From NCBI GenBank assembly GCA_964469565.1, contig CAYXZD010000006.1, forward strand, positions 124,001 to 188,000: DNA of 64,000 nt, given 5' to 3'. Both the position numbers and the translations under genes were made by a program. The notes beneath the pieces are model-generated. The model ran no database searches. It was not told the DNA's origin and saw only the letters and a program-made list of their open reading frames with translations. Source of the stretch: GCA-2720975 sp964469565 (GTDB taxonomy: Bacteria; Planctomycetota; UBA1135; GCA-002686595). Shown here one piece after another: positions 27,924 through 36,364 of the stretch (the first letter of the stretch is position 1; every line of letters starts with the position of its first letter).

Positions 27924-28769
27924 CTAACTCGGACTCGAAAGCGCCACAGCAAGGTCTAGGGTCCAGTCACGAATTCCATTGAGAATCTTGCGTGGAATGT
28001 GCACCCGTGCGAAGTCTTCGGTCCACTCCCAAAGCTGGGGCTGAGGATCTTGGCGGACTTCCACCTGCGCACCGCGCTTCTCAAGAAATGGGCCCAACCC
28101 GACCTGGGATGGATCGGGATGGCTCTCGATGATCAGCGCATGCTCCACGCTGGGCGAGTTCAACGATTCAGGCAAGATGGACTCTAGGTCGGCCCGCAGG
28201 GCCGTGGGCATGGGGAATCCCAGCAACTCTTCACGCGGCAGATGGCTAGGGTCCGGATCGGGGAGTACGTGAGCGTGGGCGAGCATGTGATTGTGCTGAG
28301 CCGAGGCGGATTCAAGGTACGCAGCTCCATCCACCACCGCGTCCCATGCCACGAGAGCTTTCAAGGGGCCCATGGCCTGTGCAGCCCGAAGGGCGACGCT
28401 GCCCCCCAGCCGGACGCCGATGACGCCGAGGTTCTCCACGCCCGATTCAGTGCGCAGGACCTCCAGTGCAAGCCCTAGATCCTGGGTCCAATGATCCAAA
28501 CTCCAGTCAGACTCGTCACCAGCGGAATCTCCACACCCCCTAAAGTCGAATCGCAGAACACTGACACCCGCCTCCGCCAGCAATGTGGCTAGTAGCCGCA
28601 TGCTGCGATGGAATTGAATGGACTCTTGTCCATGGGGAGCTGCTATCACCATCCCCAGGCTGCGGGACGGTCCGGTCGGCGAGTGGTAACACGCGAACAG
28701 TCGCTCCTGCCCATTACCGATGAAACGCGCCTGAAATTGGGGCGAGTGGTCCGACGGAGAAACGTGCAT
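27924..28769 (-). CDS. alpha/beta-hydrolase-fold protein with Arg in place of the nucleophile Ser
   Basis: A 281-aa protein starting at ATG 28769; ATG 28799 is possible. The fold is clear from VIAAPHGQESIQFHRSMRLLATLLAEAGVSVLRFDFRGCGDSAG and the elbow GVIGVRLGGSVALRAAQ. The elbow residue that should be Ser is Arg (G-V-R-L-G). The same G-x-R-L-G elbow is familiar in the hydrolase-like proteins associated with exosortase systems, so it may belong to that group, but no exosortase gene is in the window. Activity as a serine hydrolase is unlikely. It lies between selD and the propeller lipoprotein gene on the same strand. Confidence 0.8.
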   Translation of the reverse strand: MHVSPSDHSPQFQARFIGNGQERLFACYHSPTGPSRSLGMVIAAPHGQESIQFHRSMRLLATLLAEAGVSVLRFDFRGCGDSAGDESDWSLDHWTQDLGLALEVLRTESGVENLGVIGVRLGGSVALRAAQAMGPLKALVAWDAVVDGAAYLESASAQHNHMLAHAHVLPDPDPSHLPREELLGFPMPTALRADLESILPESLNSPSVEHALIIESHPDPSQVGLGPFLEKRGAQVEVRQDPQPQLWEWTEDFARVHIPRKILNGIRDWTLDLAVALSSPS

Positions 28770-28940
28770 GGCTAGAATCATGACAAGTTTCACGCCCATG
28801 CTGAAGAACACGCCCAAATCCCTGGGCACCCACTGGCGAGCCCCCTGGTTGTCGTATCCCCATTGCACTCGGCACGCGCTCGATGATCGTACGTCCCTCA
28901 CCTCCCCAACGGGTCATCCCAAGCGCCGCTGCGCAGCGGC

Positions 28941-29996
28941 CTAGCTCAAGACGATGACGGAATCTGTTCGGGGGAGCACCTCGCCCACCCCATGGACAGG
29001 CACCCCACGACTGCTCAATTGATGCTCCAATTCATTCGCTTGCTCCGGGGCCACGGCAATCAACAGCCCACCTGAAGTTTCCGCATCGAAGGCGATGTCC
29101 ACACGTGCGTCCTCGGCATCCGAAGCGATTTGCACGTCCCCCTCCAAGCTAGCCTTGCCCCGGGCACTGCCTCCGCTAACCACACCCGCCGCTGCCAATT
29201 CAAGTGACCCGGGGTAAAACGGTAGTGCCCCTAGGTCGAACTGCAGGGTCACGCCACTCGCTTGGGCAATGTTATGGGCATGGCCAACCAGACCGAACCC
29301 CGTGATATCCGTACAGGCCTTGGCCCCGACCGCGACCATCGCTTGGGCCGCAGCCGAGTTGAGCGTTGCCATCACTTCAGCAGCGGCCCTGATTTCCTCG
29401 CAGCCAATGCGCTCCGTCTTCGCTGCGGTCGTCATGCTGCCCATGCCCAGCGGCTTGGTCAGGTACAACCGCATCCCCGCCTGGGCGCGATCATTCGCCG
29501 AAACCTGGGATCGCTGTACGGTCCCCGTGACGGCGAAGCCAAACAGGGGTTCGGCACTGACCACAGTGTGCCCGCCCGCGATGACGGCACCCGCTTCACG
29601 CACCTTGTCGAACCCGCCTCGGAAAATCTCCTGCACCCATTCTGGAGAGAACTCCTTAGGGAACCCGGCTAGATTTAGGGCCGACAGTGGCTGTCCGCCC
29701 ATGGCATACACATCCGAGAGGGAGTTGGCTGCTGCGACCGCACCGTACAAGTAGGGATCGTCGAGCACGGGCGGAAAAAAGTCCACGGTCTGAACGAGAG
29801 CGAGGTCCGAGTCACTATCCCCCACCAGAACGACTCCCGCATCATCAATGGTCTGGGGCCCCACCAACAACCGTGGATCGGATTCAGGATTGACCTCCCG
29901 CAGCACCTGCGTGAGTTGCCCCATGGGCATCTTGGCCGCTCAGCCAGCGCAGGCGGCGTAGTCCGTCAATCGTTTAGGGCGCGGGGTGTCACTCAT
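28941..29996 (-). CDS. selD: selenide, water dikinase, itself a selenoprotein (UGA-encoded Sec19)
   Basis: SelD makes selenophosphate from selenide and ATP. An uninterrupted frame exists only from 29930, which would remove the catalytic residue. Extending upstream through one in-frame TGA (29940-29942) to ATG 29996 gives MSDTPRPKRLTDYAACAG-U-AAKMPMGQL. Sec19 and Lys22 occupy the positions of the essential Cys17 and Lys20 of the E. coli enzyme. The rest is standard: DDAGVV, TVDFFPPVLDDPYLYGAVAAANSLSDVYAMGG, GGHTVVSAEPLFGFAVTG and TDITGFGLVGHA. Length with Sec is 351 aa. SelD with Sec at this site is known in other bacteria. A short hairpin follows the UGA. The selenocysteine tRNA gene and selA are close by. 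Confidence 0.95.
29917..29929 (-). promoter_or_regulatory. candidate bacterial SECIS hairpin of selD
   Basis: Starting 11 bases after the selD UGA, the mRNA reads TGCCC-ATG-GGGCA, a 5-bp perfect stem closed by a three-base loop, inside the coding sequence. The loop G is 18 bases from the UGA, within the distance range of bacterial SECIS elements recognised by SelB. Pairing was judged by eye. The stem is short and may be extended by neighbouring bases. Confidence 0.55.
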
Positions 29997-30050
29997 GGGG
30001 GCAGGATACGCTGTTGTGTGGACGACCCCAGTGCCCGTTCGCCAAAAATA

Positions 30051-30149
30051 CCCCGTGCGGCGATCCCCGTGCGGCGATCCCAGTGCGGCGATCCCAGTGC
30101 GGCGATCCCCGTGCGGCGATCCCCGTGTGGCGATCCCCGTGTGGCGATC
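30051..30149. repeat. 14-bp tandem repeat between selA and selD
   Basis: Six full copies and two partial copies of a 14-base unit, CGATCCCCGTGCGG, lie head to tail in the gap between the selA stop and the selD start. Copies differ only at position 8 (C or A) and position 12 (C or T). Full units begin at 30061, 30075, 30089, 30103, 30117 and 30131. Because 14 is not a multiple of three, the array is unlikely to be coding. Confidence 0.93.
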
Positions 30150-30161
30150 TCTGCAGCCGGG

Positions 30162-31565
30162 CTAGGCCAGTGCAGCAAAGAGCTCCAAGACTTGTTCAAT
30201 CTCGCCGTCCATCAACGTGCGTGGATCGAGAACTAGACTGCCTTCGTGGATGCGTGTAAACAGCGGCGGTTGACTGGCACGTAGAGCGCTCGCCATCTCG
30301 TCTACGGATAGGCTGGCATGCTTCACGCGCACAACATGGGTGGGCAAAAACTCGCCGGGCGCCGAGCCACTTCCCGGCTGGGATGTCCCGGGTGCACAGT
30401 CCGCTTGAATACCCTCCAAAGCGTCTAGGCCGCCGGCAAGTTGATCGGCCACTCCCCGCAAGTCCGCAGGGTCCGCAAGCAGCATGCGTCGCGTCGGGAT
30501 TTCATCGCCACGGCCCGCGAGCAGCAACTGCAGCGTGCACTCCAAGCCAGCAAGGGCCACCTTGTCCAGACGAGTTGCACGGTAAAGAGGGTTCTTGCGC
30601 AGGGCCCGCATGCGCTCAGCGCTCCCCGCGAGGATTCCCGCTTGGGGCCCACCCAGGAGCTTGTCGCCCGAGAAGGTAACGACTTCGAGCCCACTCTCCA
30701 GTGCGTCGCGCACCAGCGTTTCCCCGCCCAACATGGAAAGGGGTTCAGCACCGGGAGCTTCAATGCGGCCGGATCCAAGGTCGAAGGCGGTGGGAATAGA
30801 GTGCTTGCGACCTAGCTCGCTGAGTTCGGCCATGGGGACTTCCTCGATAAAGCCCACCATTTTGAAATTACTGCCGTGCACCTTCATGAGCAAACCGGTC
30901 TCCGCGCGAATCGCGCGTTCGTAGTCAGCGACCCGTGTCCGATTCGTGGCACCCACCTCGACTAGACGCACACCCGCCGCACTCATCACATCCGGCACTC
31001 GAAAGGATCCGCCAATTTCCACAAGCTCGCCGCGTGAAACGATGGCCTCGCGTCCATGGGCAAAGGTATGCATGGTCAAGAAAGCCGCGGCCGCGTTGTT
31101 GTTCACAGCAATGGCCGCCTCACAACCCACCAAGCGGCCCAAAAGCACTGAAAGGCGTTCGTCACGCTCATTGCGTTCACCGCTAAAACGGTCCACCTCC
31201 AAGACGCAGTACCCTCCAGCCGCCCGCGCCATGGCAGCGGCAACCTCCGGATGCACGGGGGACCGACCCAGTCCGGTGTGCATCACAACGCCCGTAGCAT
31301 TGATGGCGCGCTGAACACCACGACCGAGTTCCTGTCGAATGCGCAGTCGCACCGCATCGATCAATCCACCTGCCTCGAGATTCCCTTGCAAGTCATCGGC
31401 TTGTACCCGGCCCACCCCGATGGCGGCCCGCAGGGCTTCGATCTCTTGCCCGATAAGATCCGCCAATAGATCGGAGGGCACCTTGGGGGCATCGTCCGCC
31501 AAGCGTACATCCGTCAAGACTTGGGCAACGGAAGGCAGCAAGCGGTAAGGATTCGGGGAAGACAT
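30162..31565 (-). CDS. selA: L-seryl-tRNA(Sec) selenium transferase
   Basis: SelA is a PLP enzyme that converts Ser-tRNA(Sec) to Sec-tRNA(Sec) with selenophosphate. The 467-aa protein starts at ATG 31565 with MSSPNPYRLLPSVAQVL, the classical SelA N-terminus; the frame runs further up to 31601. Key features are INATGVVMHTGLGRSP, YCVLEVDRFSGERNERD, VNNNAAAAFL, and the PLP-binding lysine K302 in TFSGDKLLGGPQAG. The gene is upstream of selD on the same strand, separated by the 14-bp repeat array. It is divergent from recJ, with about 110 bases between starts. A selB gene is not in the window and must lie elsewhere. Confidence 0.97.
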   Translation of the reverse strand: MSSPNPYRLLPSVAQVLTDVRLADDAPKVPSDLLADLIGQEIEALRAAIGVGRVQADDLQGNLEAGGLIDAVRLRIRQELGRGVQRAINATGVVMHTGLGRSPVHPEVAAAMARAAGGYCVLEVDRFSGERNERDERLSVLLGRLVGCEAAIAVNNNAAAAFLTMHTFAHGREAIVSRGELVEIGGSFRVPDVMSAAGVRLVEVGATNRTRVADYERAIRAETGLLMKVHGSNFKMVGFIEEVPMAELSELGRKHSIPTAFDLGSGRIEAPGAEPLSMLGGETLVRDALESGLEVVTFSGDKLLGGPQAGILAGSAERMRALRKNPLYRATRLDKVALAGLECTLQLLLAGRGDEIPTRRMLLADPADLRGVADQLAGGLDALEGIQADCAPGTSQPGSGSAPGEFLPTHVVRVKHASLSVDEMASALRASQPPLFTRIHEGSLVLDPRTLMDGEIEQVLELFAALA

Positions 31566-31675
31566 GGAGTGCATAGTAACCTCAGGCACGGCCCAAGGCA
31601 CAGGGGAGCCCAGGGCCCCATGGGGCCCGGACCACCCGCTCGCCTAGCCGGGCCAAGCCCGCTACCCTGTGCCCT

Positions 31676-33415
31676 ATGACATCCTCGCCCACTGTTCAGC
31701 GCCCCCACTGGGAGGTCAAATCCCCCAATCCTCATCACACCCAAGCCCTAGCGGGTGAATACAGCCCGATCCTCGCCAGCCTCCTCGCCTCGCGCGGAAT
31801 CGCCGACGCCCAAGCCGCCCATGCATTTCTCACGCCGCGCCTCAATGATCTGCACGATCCAGCCGGCCTACCGGATATGGATAAGGCCACGACGCGCATC
31901 TGTGAGGCCATCGACAAGGGCGAGACCATTCTCGTCCACGGGGACTATGACGTGGACGGCGTGGCCGGGACGGCCTTGCTGATGCGGCTGTTTGAACACC
32001 TCAAGACTCCCGTGGCGTGGCACGTTCCCAATCGCTTTACCGATGGGTATTCCTTTGGAGAACACTCCGTCCGAAAAGCCCAGGAAGTTGGGGCATCTTT
32101 GGTGATCAGCGTCGACAACGGCACGTCATCCATCGAGACCATTGCAGCGCTGCAAGCAGCGGGCATCGACACCATCGTCACAGACCACCACGAACCGCCC
32201 CTAGGCGAATTGCCCGCGGCTGTGGCGATCGTCAATCCAAAGCTGGCAACATCGAACTACCCGTTCACAGAACTGTGTGGTGCTGCCGTCGCTTTCAAAC
32301 TCGCCTGGGGGGTGGCTACGAGACTCACGGGAACCGAGCGCGTCGGCACGGAATTGCGCGACCTTCTGCTTGACCTGACCGCCTACGTAGCGATCGCAAC
32401 AGTGTGTGACGTGGTCCCCATGGTCGGCGAGAACCGCATCCTCGCCCACTACGGGCTCAAGGCGCTTGAGGCCACCTCTTCGGCAGGGCTGGCCGCCTTA
32501 CTCGCTTCGGCGAACCTCCAGGGGCGCCGTCTGGGTTCCGAGGACATTGGCTTCCAGCTGGGCCCGCGCATCAATGCCTCGGGACGCTTGGGCACGGCAG
32601 GGGTCGCACTCGAGGCTCTCATGACCACCGATCCGAGCCGCGCCAAGGCCCTCGCTGCAGAGCTCAATGCTCTCAACCTCGAGCGGCGAGCCATCGTTGC
32701 CGATTTGATGGAGCAAGCCCTACCGGCTGCTGAGGCCTTCGCCGATCCTAAACGTTGGCCGGTCACCGTCGTGGCGGGTCAGGGCTGGCATCAAGGGGTC
32801 ATTGGAATCGTTGCAGCCCGTCTAGTGGAGGCCTTGGGCAAACCTGCCATCGTGATTGGGCTCGACGGCCCATCGGGTCGCGGCTCGGCTCGCTCGGTGC
32901 CAGGCTTTTCGATTCTGGAGGCCATGCGCGGTGGAGCGGCTCACCTCGGACAGCACGGGGGCCACGAGCAAGCGGCGGGCTGCGACATCGCCGGCGATCA
33001 GGTCGATCAGGCGCGGGAGGCCATCTGCGAGAAGGCGCGCGCCATTCTCGGGCCGGACGGCCTGCCCGCTCCCCAACTGACCATTGATGCCGTAATCCCC
33101 TTGGAAGCCATGACTGCTGACCTGATGAGCCAATTGGAGCGGTTGGAGCCCTTTGGAGAGCGCAATCCCACGCCGGTCTTCGCCTCAGGCGACGTTCGGC
33201 TCGCTGAGCCCCCCCGGATCGTCGGCAAGGACCGCTCGCACCTCTCCCTCAAACTGCGCCATGGGGAGCACGTCCTCAAGGCGATGGGCTTTGGCATGGC
33301 GAATCGCGAGCCACAGCTTCGGCTGGGTCAACCCCTCAAGGTCGCCTATACACCCCGCTGGAATACGTTTCGCGGCCAAACTTCCCTCGAACTGACCCTA
33401 AAGGACATCGGTTAG
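31676..33415 (+). CDS. recJ: single-stranded-DNA-specific 5'-3' exonuclease RecJ
   Basis: RecJ degrades single-stranded DNA from 5' ends in recombination and mismatch repair. The 579-aa protein carries the DHH-family motifs: ILVHGDYDVDGVAGTALLMR (motif I, metal-binding Asp residues), SVDNGTSS, and TDHHEP (the DHH motif). The DHHA1 part has GPRINASGRLG, VVAGQGWHQGVIGIVAARLVE, GRGSARSVPGFSILEAM and GGHEQAAGC. An OB-like end follows. The length is normal for bacterial RecJ. It begins at ATG 31676, 110 bases from the divergent selA. Confidence 0.96.
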   Translation: MTSSPTVQRPHWEVKSPNPHHTQALAGEYSPILASLLASRGIADAQAAHAFLTPRLNDLHDPAGLPDMDKATTRICEAIDKGETILVHGDYDVDGVAGTALLMRLFEHLKTPVAWHVPNRFTDGYSFGEHSVRKAQEVGASLVISVDNGTSSIETIAALQAAGIDTIVTDHHEPPLGELPAAVAIVNPKLATSNYPFTELCGAAVAFKLAWGVATRLTGTERVGTELRDLLLDLTAYVAIATVCDVVPMVGENRILAHYGLKALEATSSAGLAALLASANLQGRRLGSEDIGFQLGPRINASGRLGTAGVALEALMTTDPSRAKALAAELNALNLERRAIVADLMEQALPAAEAFADPKRWPVTVVAGQGWHQGVIGIVAARLVEALGKPAIVIGLDGPSGRGSARSVPGFSILEAMRGGAAHLGQHGGHEQAAGCDIAGDQVDQAREAICEKARAILGPDGLPAPQLTIDAVIPLEAMTADLMSQLERLEPFGERNPTPVFASGDVRLAEPPRIVGKDRSHLSLKLRHGEHVLKAMGFGMANREPQLRLGQPLKVAYTPRWNTFRGQTSLELTLKDIG

Positions 33416-33480
33416 AATTTGATTCTTCGGGTAGGATGTGCGCTAGGCAGATGGCGCACGTGCCCTGCCTTTTTTGAATC

Positions 33481-34692
33481 ATGGAATCAGAATCAATCCC
33501 CGCACTCATTCCCTTTGTCGGGCTCCTACTCTGGCGCCACAACCTCAACGGACGAACGGTGTTTGTCCTCGACCGCGAGGGTCAATCGATTCTCCCGAAG
33601 GGACCACTCGCCGAAGGGGAAGGCGAGGCTCAAACGGCTCGACGCTTGGCAAGTGCCTTTGGGAATGCGCGCGTCTCAAACCTGCGCCACATGCACTCCG
33701 ATCACCCTGCTGTCCCCGGCGGCCGCGCTACCCTGAGTTGGTGGAGTGGAGAATGCGTGGCACTCGATCCAGGGGCACGCCCCGCATTCGAGGGGCAAGG
33801 ACGTTGGGTTTCCCTCGCCAACGCCAGCACCCTACTCACCCACCCTCGCGAGCGCGCGCTGATCGCAGACCTGCAACCGGCCGCCTGGTTGCATTCGATG
33901 CAACGCCTCGGGCGTACCTGGTTCGGTGCTTTTTTGCAGCAAGCATCCAGCCCAGCAGACCGTGACATCGATCACGCCTGCCGCCGCATTGAGAGCTCCC
34001 CGCTGGACCCTTCCGTCGAGCCGGGCAAGCGCTGGCAAGACCGAGCCCTGCAGCAACTCGACCTCGCCCGACAAGCACTCGTCGGGGGTGATGTGAGCGG
34101 CTACAGCCAAGCTCGCGCAGAAGCCTGGCGGATCGAACTCCCCTCCCTCAAGGGATGGGAACTCGAACAAGCCCAAGATCATCTCAGCCGACGGATAGGC
34201 TTGGAATTGAACGGCGAGGAGCAGTCGCGCGCTCGGGACCTATTGGAGCGCTCCCGCGCCGTGGACGATCTGGTTCACGCGAGTGTACTCCTCGACGAAG
34301 CCCGACGCCGCAGCGACCTTGAGCGCGGCGCACGCCAAGCTCAAAGGCGATGGCTCGCACGGCTCATGATTGCCACCCTCGTGGGTCTGTGGATCGGAGG
34401 TTCTTCTGACGGCCCAACCCAATGGACCCTCCTCCTCCACGGACTCTTAGGCGGAACTGTGAGCACACTCCTGTGGCCCAGCCCACTGCGAGACCCGGCC
34501 TTCCCTTACTCGGGCCAGTTTCTCCTGCGTCCGGTACTGGGTGCTGTGTGTGCCCTAGTGATTGGCCAGATCCTCAGTCTCGGAGCCTTGGGGATCAGCC
34601 TATCCAGTGCGCACGCACAACACCTCACCGCATTCATCGCCGGCTTTGGGGAGCGCGTCATTCGTGCGCGCCTAGAGAATTCGCCGAACTAG
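33481..34692 (+). CDS. uncharacterised protein with Nudix-like remnant and C-terminal membrane domain
   Basis: The 403-aa protein is not one I recognise. The first 60 residues (FVGLLLWRHNLNGRTVFVLDREG then LPKGPLAEGEGEAQTARRL) have the spacing of a Nudix box, but the catalytic Glu residues of REUXEEXGU are gone. If related, it is a non-catalytic remnant. The middle is helical and charged. From about residue 290 there are three to four hydrophobic segments (RWLARLMIATLVGLWIGG, LLLHGLLGGTVSTLLWP, LLRPVLGAVCALVIGQI). It ends with FIAGFGERVIRARLE, a pattern I have met at the end of other membrane proteins of unknown role. It follows recJ by 65 bases and may be cotranscribed. Confidence 0.7.
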   Translation: MESESIPALIPFVGLLLWRHNLNGRTVFVLDREGQSILPKGPLAEGEGEAQTARRLASAFGNARVSNLRHMHSDHPAVPGGRATLSWWSGECVALDPGARPAFEGQGRWVSLANASTLLTHPRERALIADLQPAAWLHSMQRLGRTWFGAFLQQASSPADRDIDHACRRIESSPLDPSVEPGKRWQDRALQQLDLARQALVGGDVSGYSQARAEAWRIELPSLKGWELEQAQDHLSRRIGLELNGEEQSRARDLLERSRAVDDLVHASVLLDEARRRSDLERGARQAQRRWLARLMIATLVGLWIGGSSDGPTQWTLLLHGLLGGTVSTLLWPSPLRDPAFPYSGQFLLRPVLGAVCALVIGQILSLGALGISLSSAHAQHLTAFIAGFGERVIRARLENSPN

Positions 34693-34760
34693 ATCGGGCC
34701 CCGCTTTGATTCGGTAGCACGACACTCACGCCCAGATCAACAACTCACCTGGGTCATCGG

Positions 34761-36179
34761 TCAATCGCAGAATCGAACCTCAAGGGCATCGGATAGGTTG
34801 GAGCCCGCCCCGCCCCCGGCCCCATCGCGATACCAAAACTGAAAGTCCAGGCTCATTCCGGATGTCACCAGGGTCCCCCCCGGCAGGGCACCTAGGTCGA
34901 GCAGAACCTGCGCCCCGCCCTGACCATCGATGGCCAGGGCTCCGAATCGAGCTACTTGCCCTCCAACGCAGCGCATGCCATTGGCGACGGGTACGAATGC
35001 TCGGGCATCGCCAAGGAAGAACAGTCCGAATTGACCGGGAACCGCGCCCCGCACAACGAGGGACAAGTCGTTGTTCGCGATGCTCGTACTTCCACTCCAC
35101 GCCATCAGTGCTCCGGCACCGACAGAGTTTGGAGACGTCACGCAGTACGATGCCGCTTCACACCCGCAGGGACCGTCAGCACCCACCAATTCGAAGGCCG
35201 CCAGTGCATCCACCGTCAGCGGATCGCCGTCGTCCGTGACGCCGATCACACTGCGGCCTCCCTGGCTCAAGTCGGGTCCTAGGGTCAGTCCCTCAAGGTT
35301 GGTTGCTGGTCCCGACCAGAGCAGGGTTTTGGCGGCCGGGGTGAACGAGGCACCCACGAGGCTGCCGAGGCTGCTGACATCCGAGGCAGCGCTGACATCC
35401 ACCTCAAAAATGCGCGTCAAGAACAGCGGGTTGGTGAAGGCGAGGGAACGTTCCATGGCTAACAGACGCCCGCCGGGCAGGCCCACGAGTTCCACCAGAC
35501 CGTTCTGGCCACCGCCACCAGGAATGTAACCTGCGTGCATGGGCTCGACCGGGTAGACAAACTGCTCTGCAGCCCTGGGCACGGATGCCTACAGGTCAAA
35601 ACGAAGCAAGCGCACAAGGCTGCCGGCACTGGGCGTTGAGACCGGGCCGTCTACAACGAGGGCATCCTCATTGGCCGTCCACAAACTTGCCCGGTCACAG
35701 GCTAGGGTGAGCGCCTCGAAGCCCAAGTTGTTTCTCAGTGCCCCAAAAACGGCCGGGATGGTCATGCTTTGATGCCAGGCCCCATCCAATCCATGCTGGT
35801 GAACTCCTGGGTTGTCCTCGTCTGATGGGAACACAGCAGCCATGCCCGGGACATGCGCGATGCCCTCATGGTCACGGGCCTGATCCATGCGCAGGCCAAT
35901 AAGGAAATCCGCTGCAACCACGCTGCCATCCCCTGCGAGTTGCAGAGTCATTGGGACCACGCGATCAGAGTTATCCATCACCGTGTGGTAGCCCAAACTG
36001 CGTGAGTAGGTCACTCCACTCAGCCCCGTGACGGTAAAACTCTGCCCACTCCCATCGATCGCCGAATTCGGCAATGGAACGATGTCTTTCAGATCCAGTG
36101 ACAGGCCCTGACCCCAAGCAGAGGGAATCCAGAGGACTGTCAGGGAGAGAACTGTCAGGGTAAGTAGAACGGCTCGCAT
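34761..36179 (-). pseudogene. secreted phytase-esterase-like gene interrupted by one in-frame TAG
   Basis: Two frames, 36179-35589 (196 aa with signal peptide) and 35582-34761, are in the same phase and separated by a single TAG at 35591-35589 plus two sense codons. Joined, they give one protein of about 472 codons with the esterase-like-activity-of-phytase pattern: GFEALTLACDRASLWTANEDAL ... SLVRLLRFDL-stop-ASVPRAAEQFVYPVEP ... RLLAMERS. The join is exactly where the family is continuous. The C-terminal 120 residues form a domain (NDLSLVVRGAVPGQFGLFF ... RCVGGQVARF ... FQFWYRD) that recurs at 63589. The break could be a recent nonsense change (CAG to TAG fits), a consensus error, or readthrough. 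There is no pyrrolysine gene here to support recoding. Confidence 0.8.
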
Positions 36180-36364
36180 CGGGTTCGACCCTAGCAGCCC
36201 GAACCGATTTGCGCAGACGAAACTAGGAGTGGATCACCTAGTGGCATCCTTGCAGGGGTGCCGGCCGGGCTAGGGCGCAAGGAATGGAGCAGTCCCACTG
36301 TCAGACCCCAATCCTAGACTCGCCGGGACGCCCTAGCGCTCCCACAATGAGTCAGGCGTTCGAC

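Noticed and set aside
30051..30149. CRISPR array
   Set aside because: The repeats are contiguous 14-base units without spacers and there are no cas genes.
35582..36179. Selenocysteine or pyrrolysine explanation for the stop in the phytase-like gene
   Set aside because: The codon is TAG, not TGA, and no pyl genes are present; a nonsense change or assembly error is simpler.
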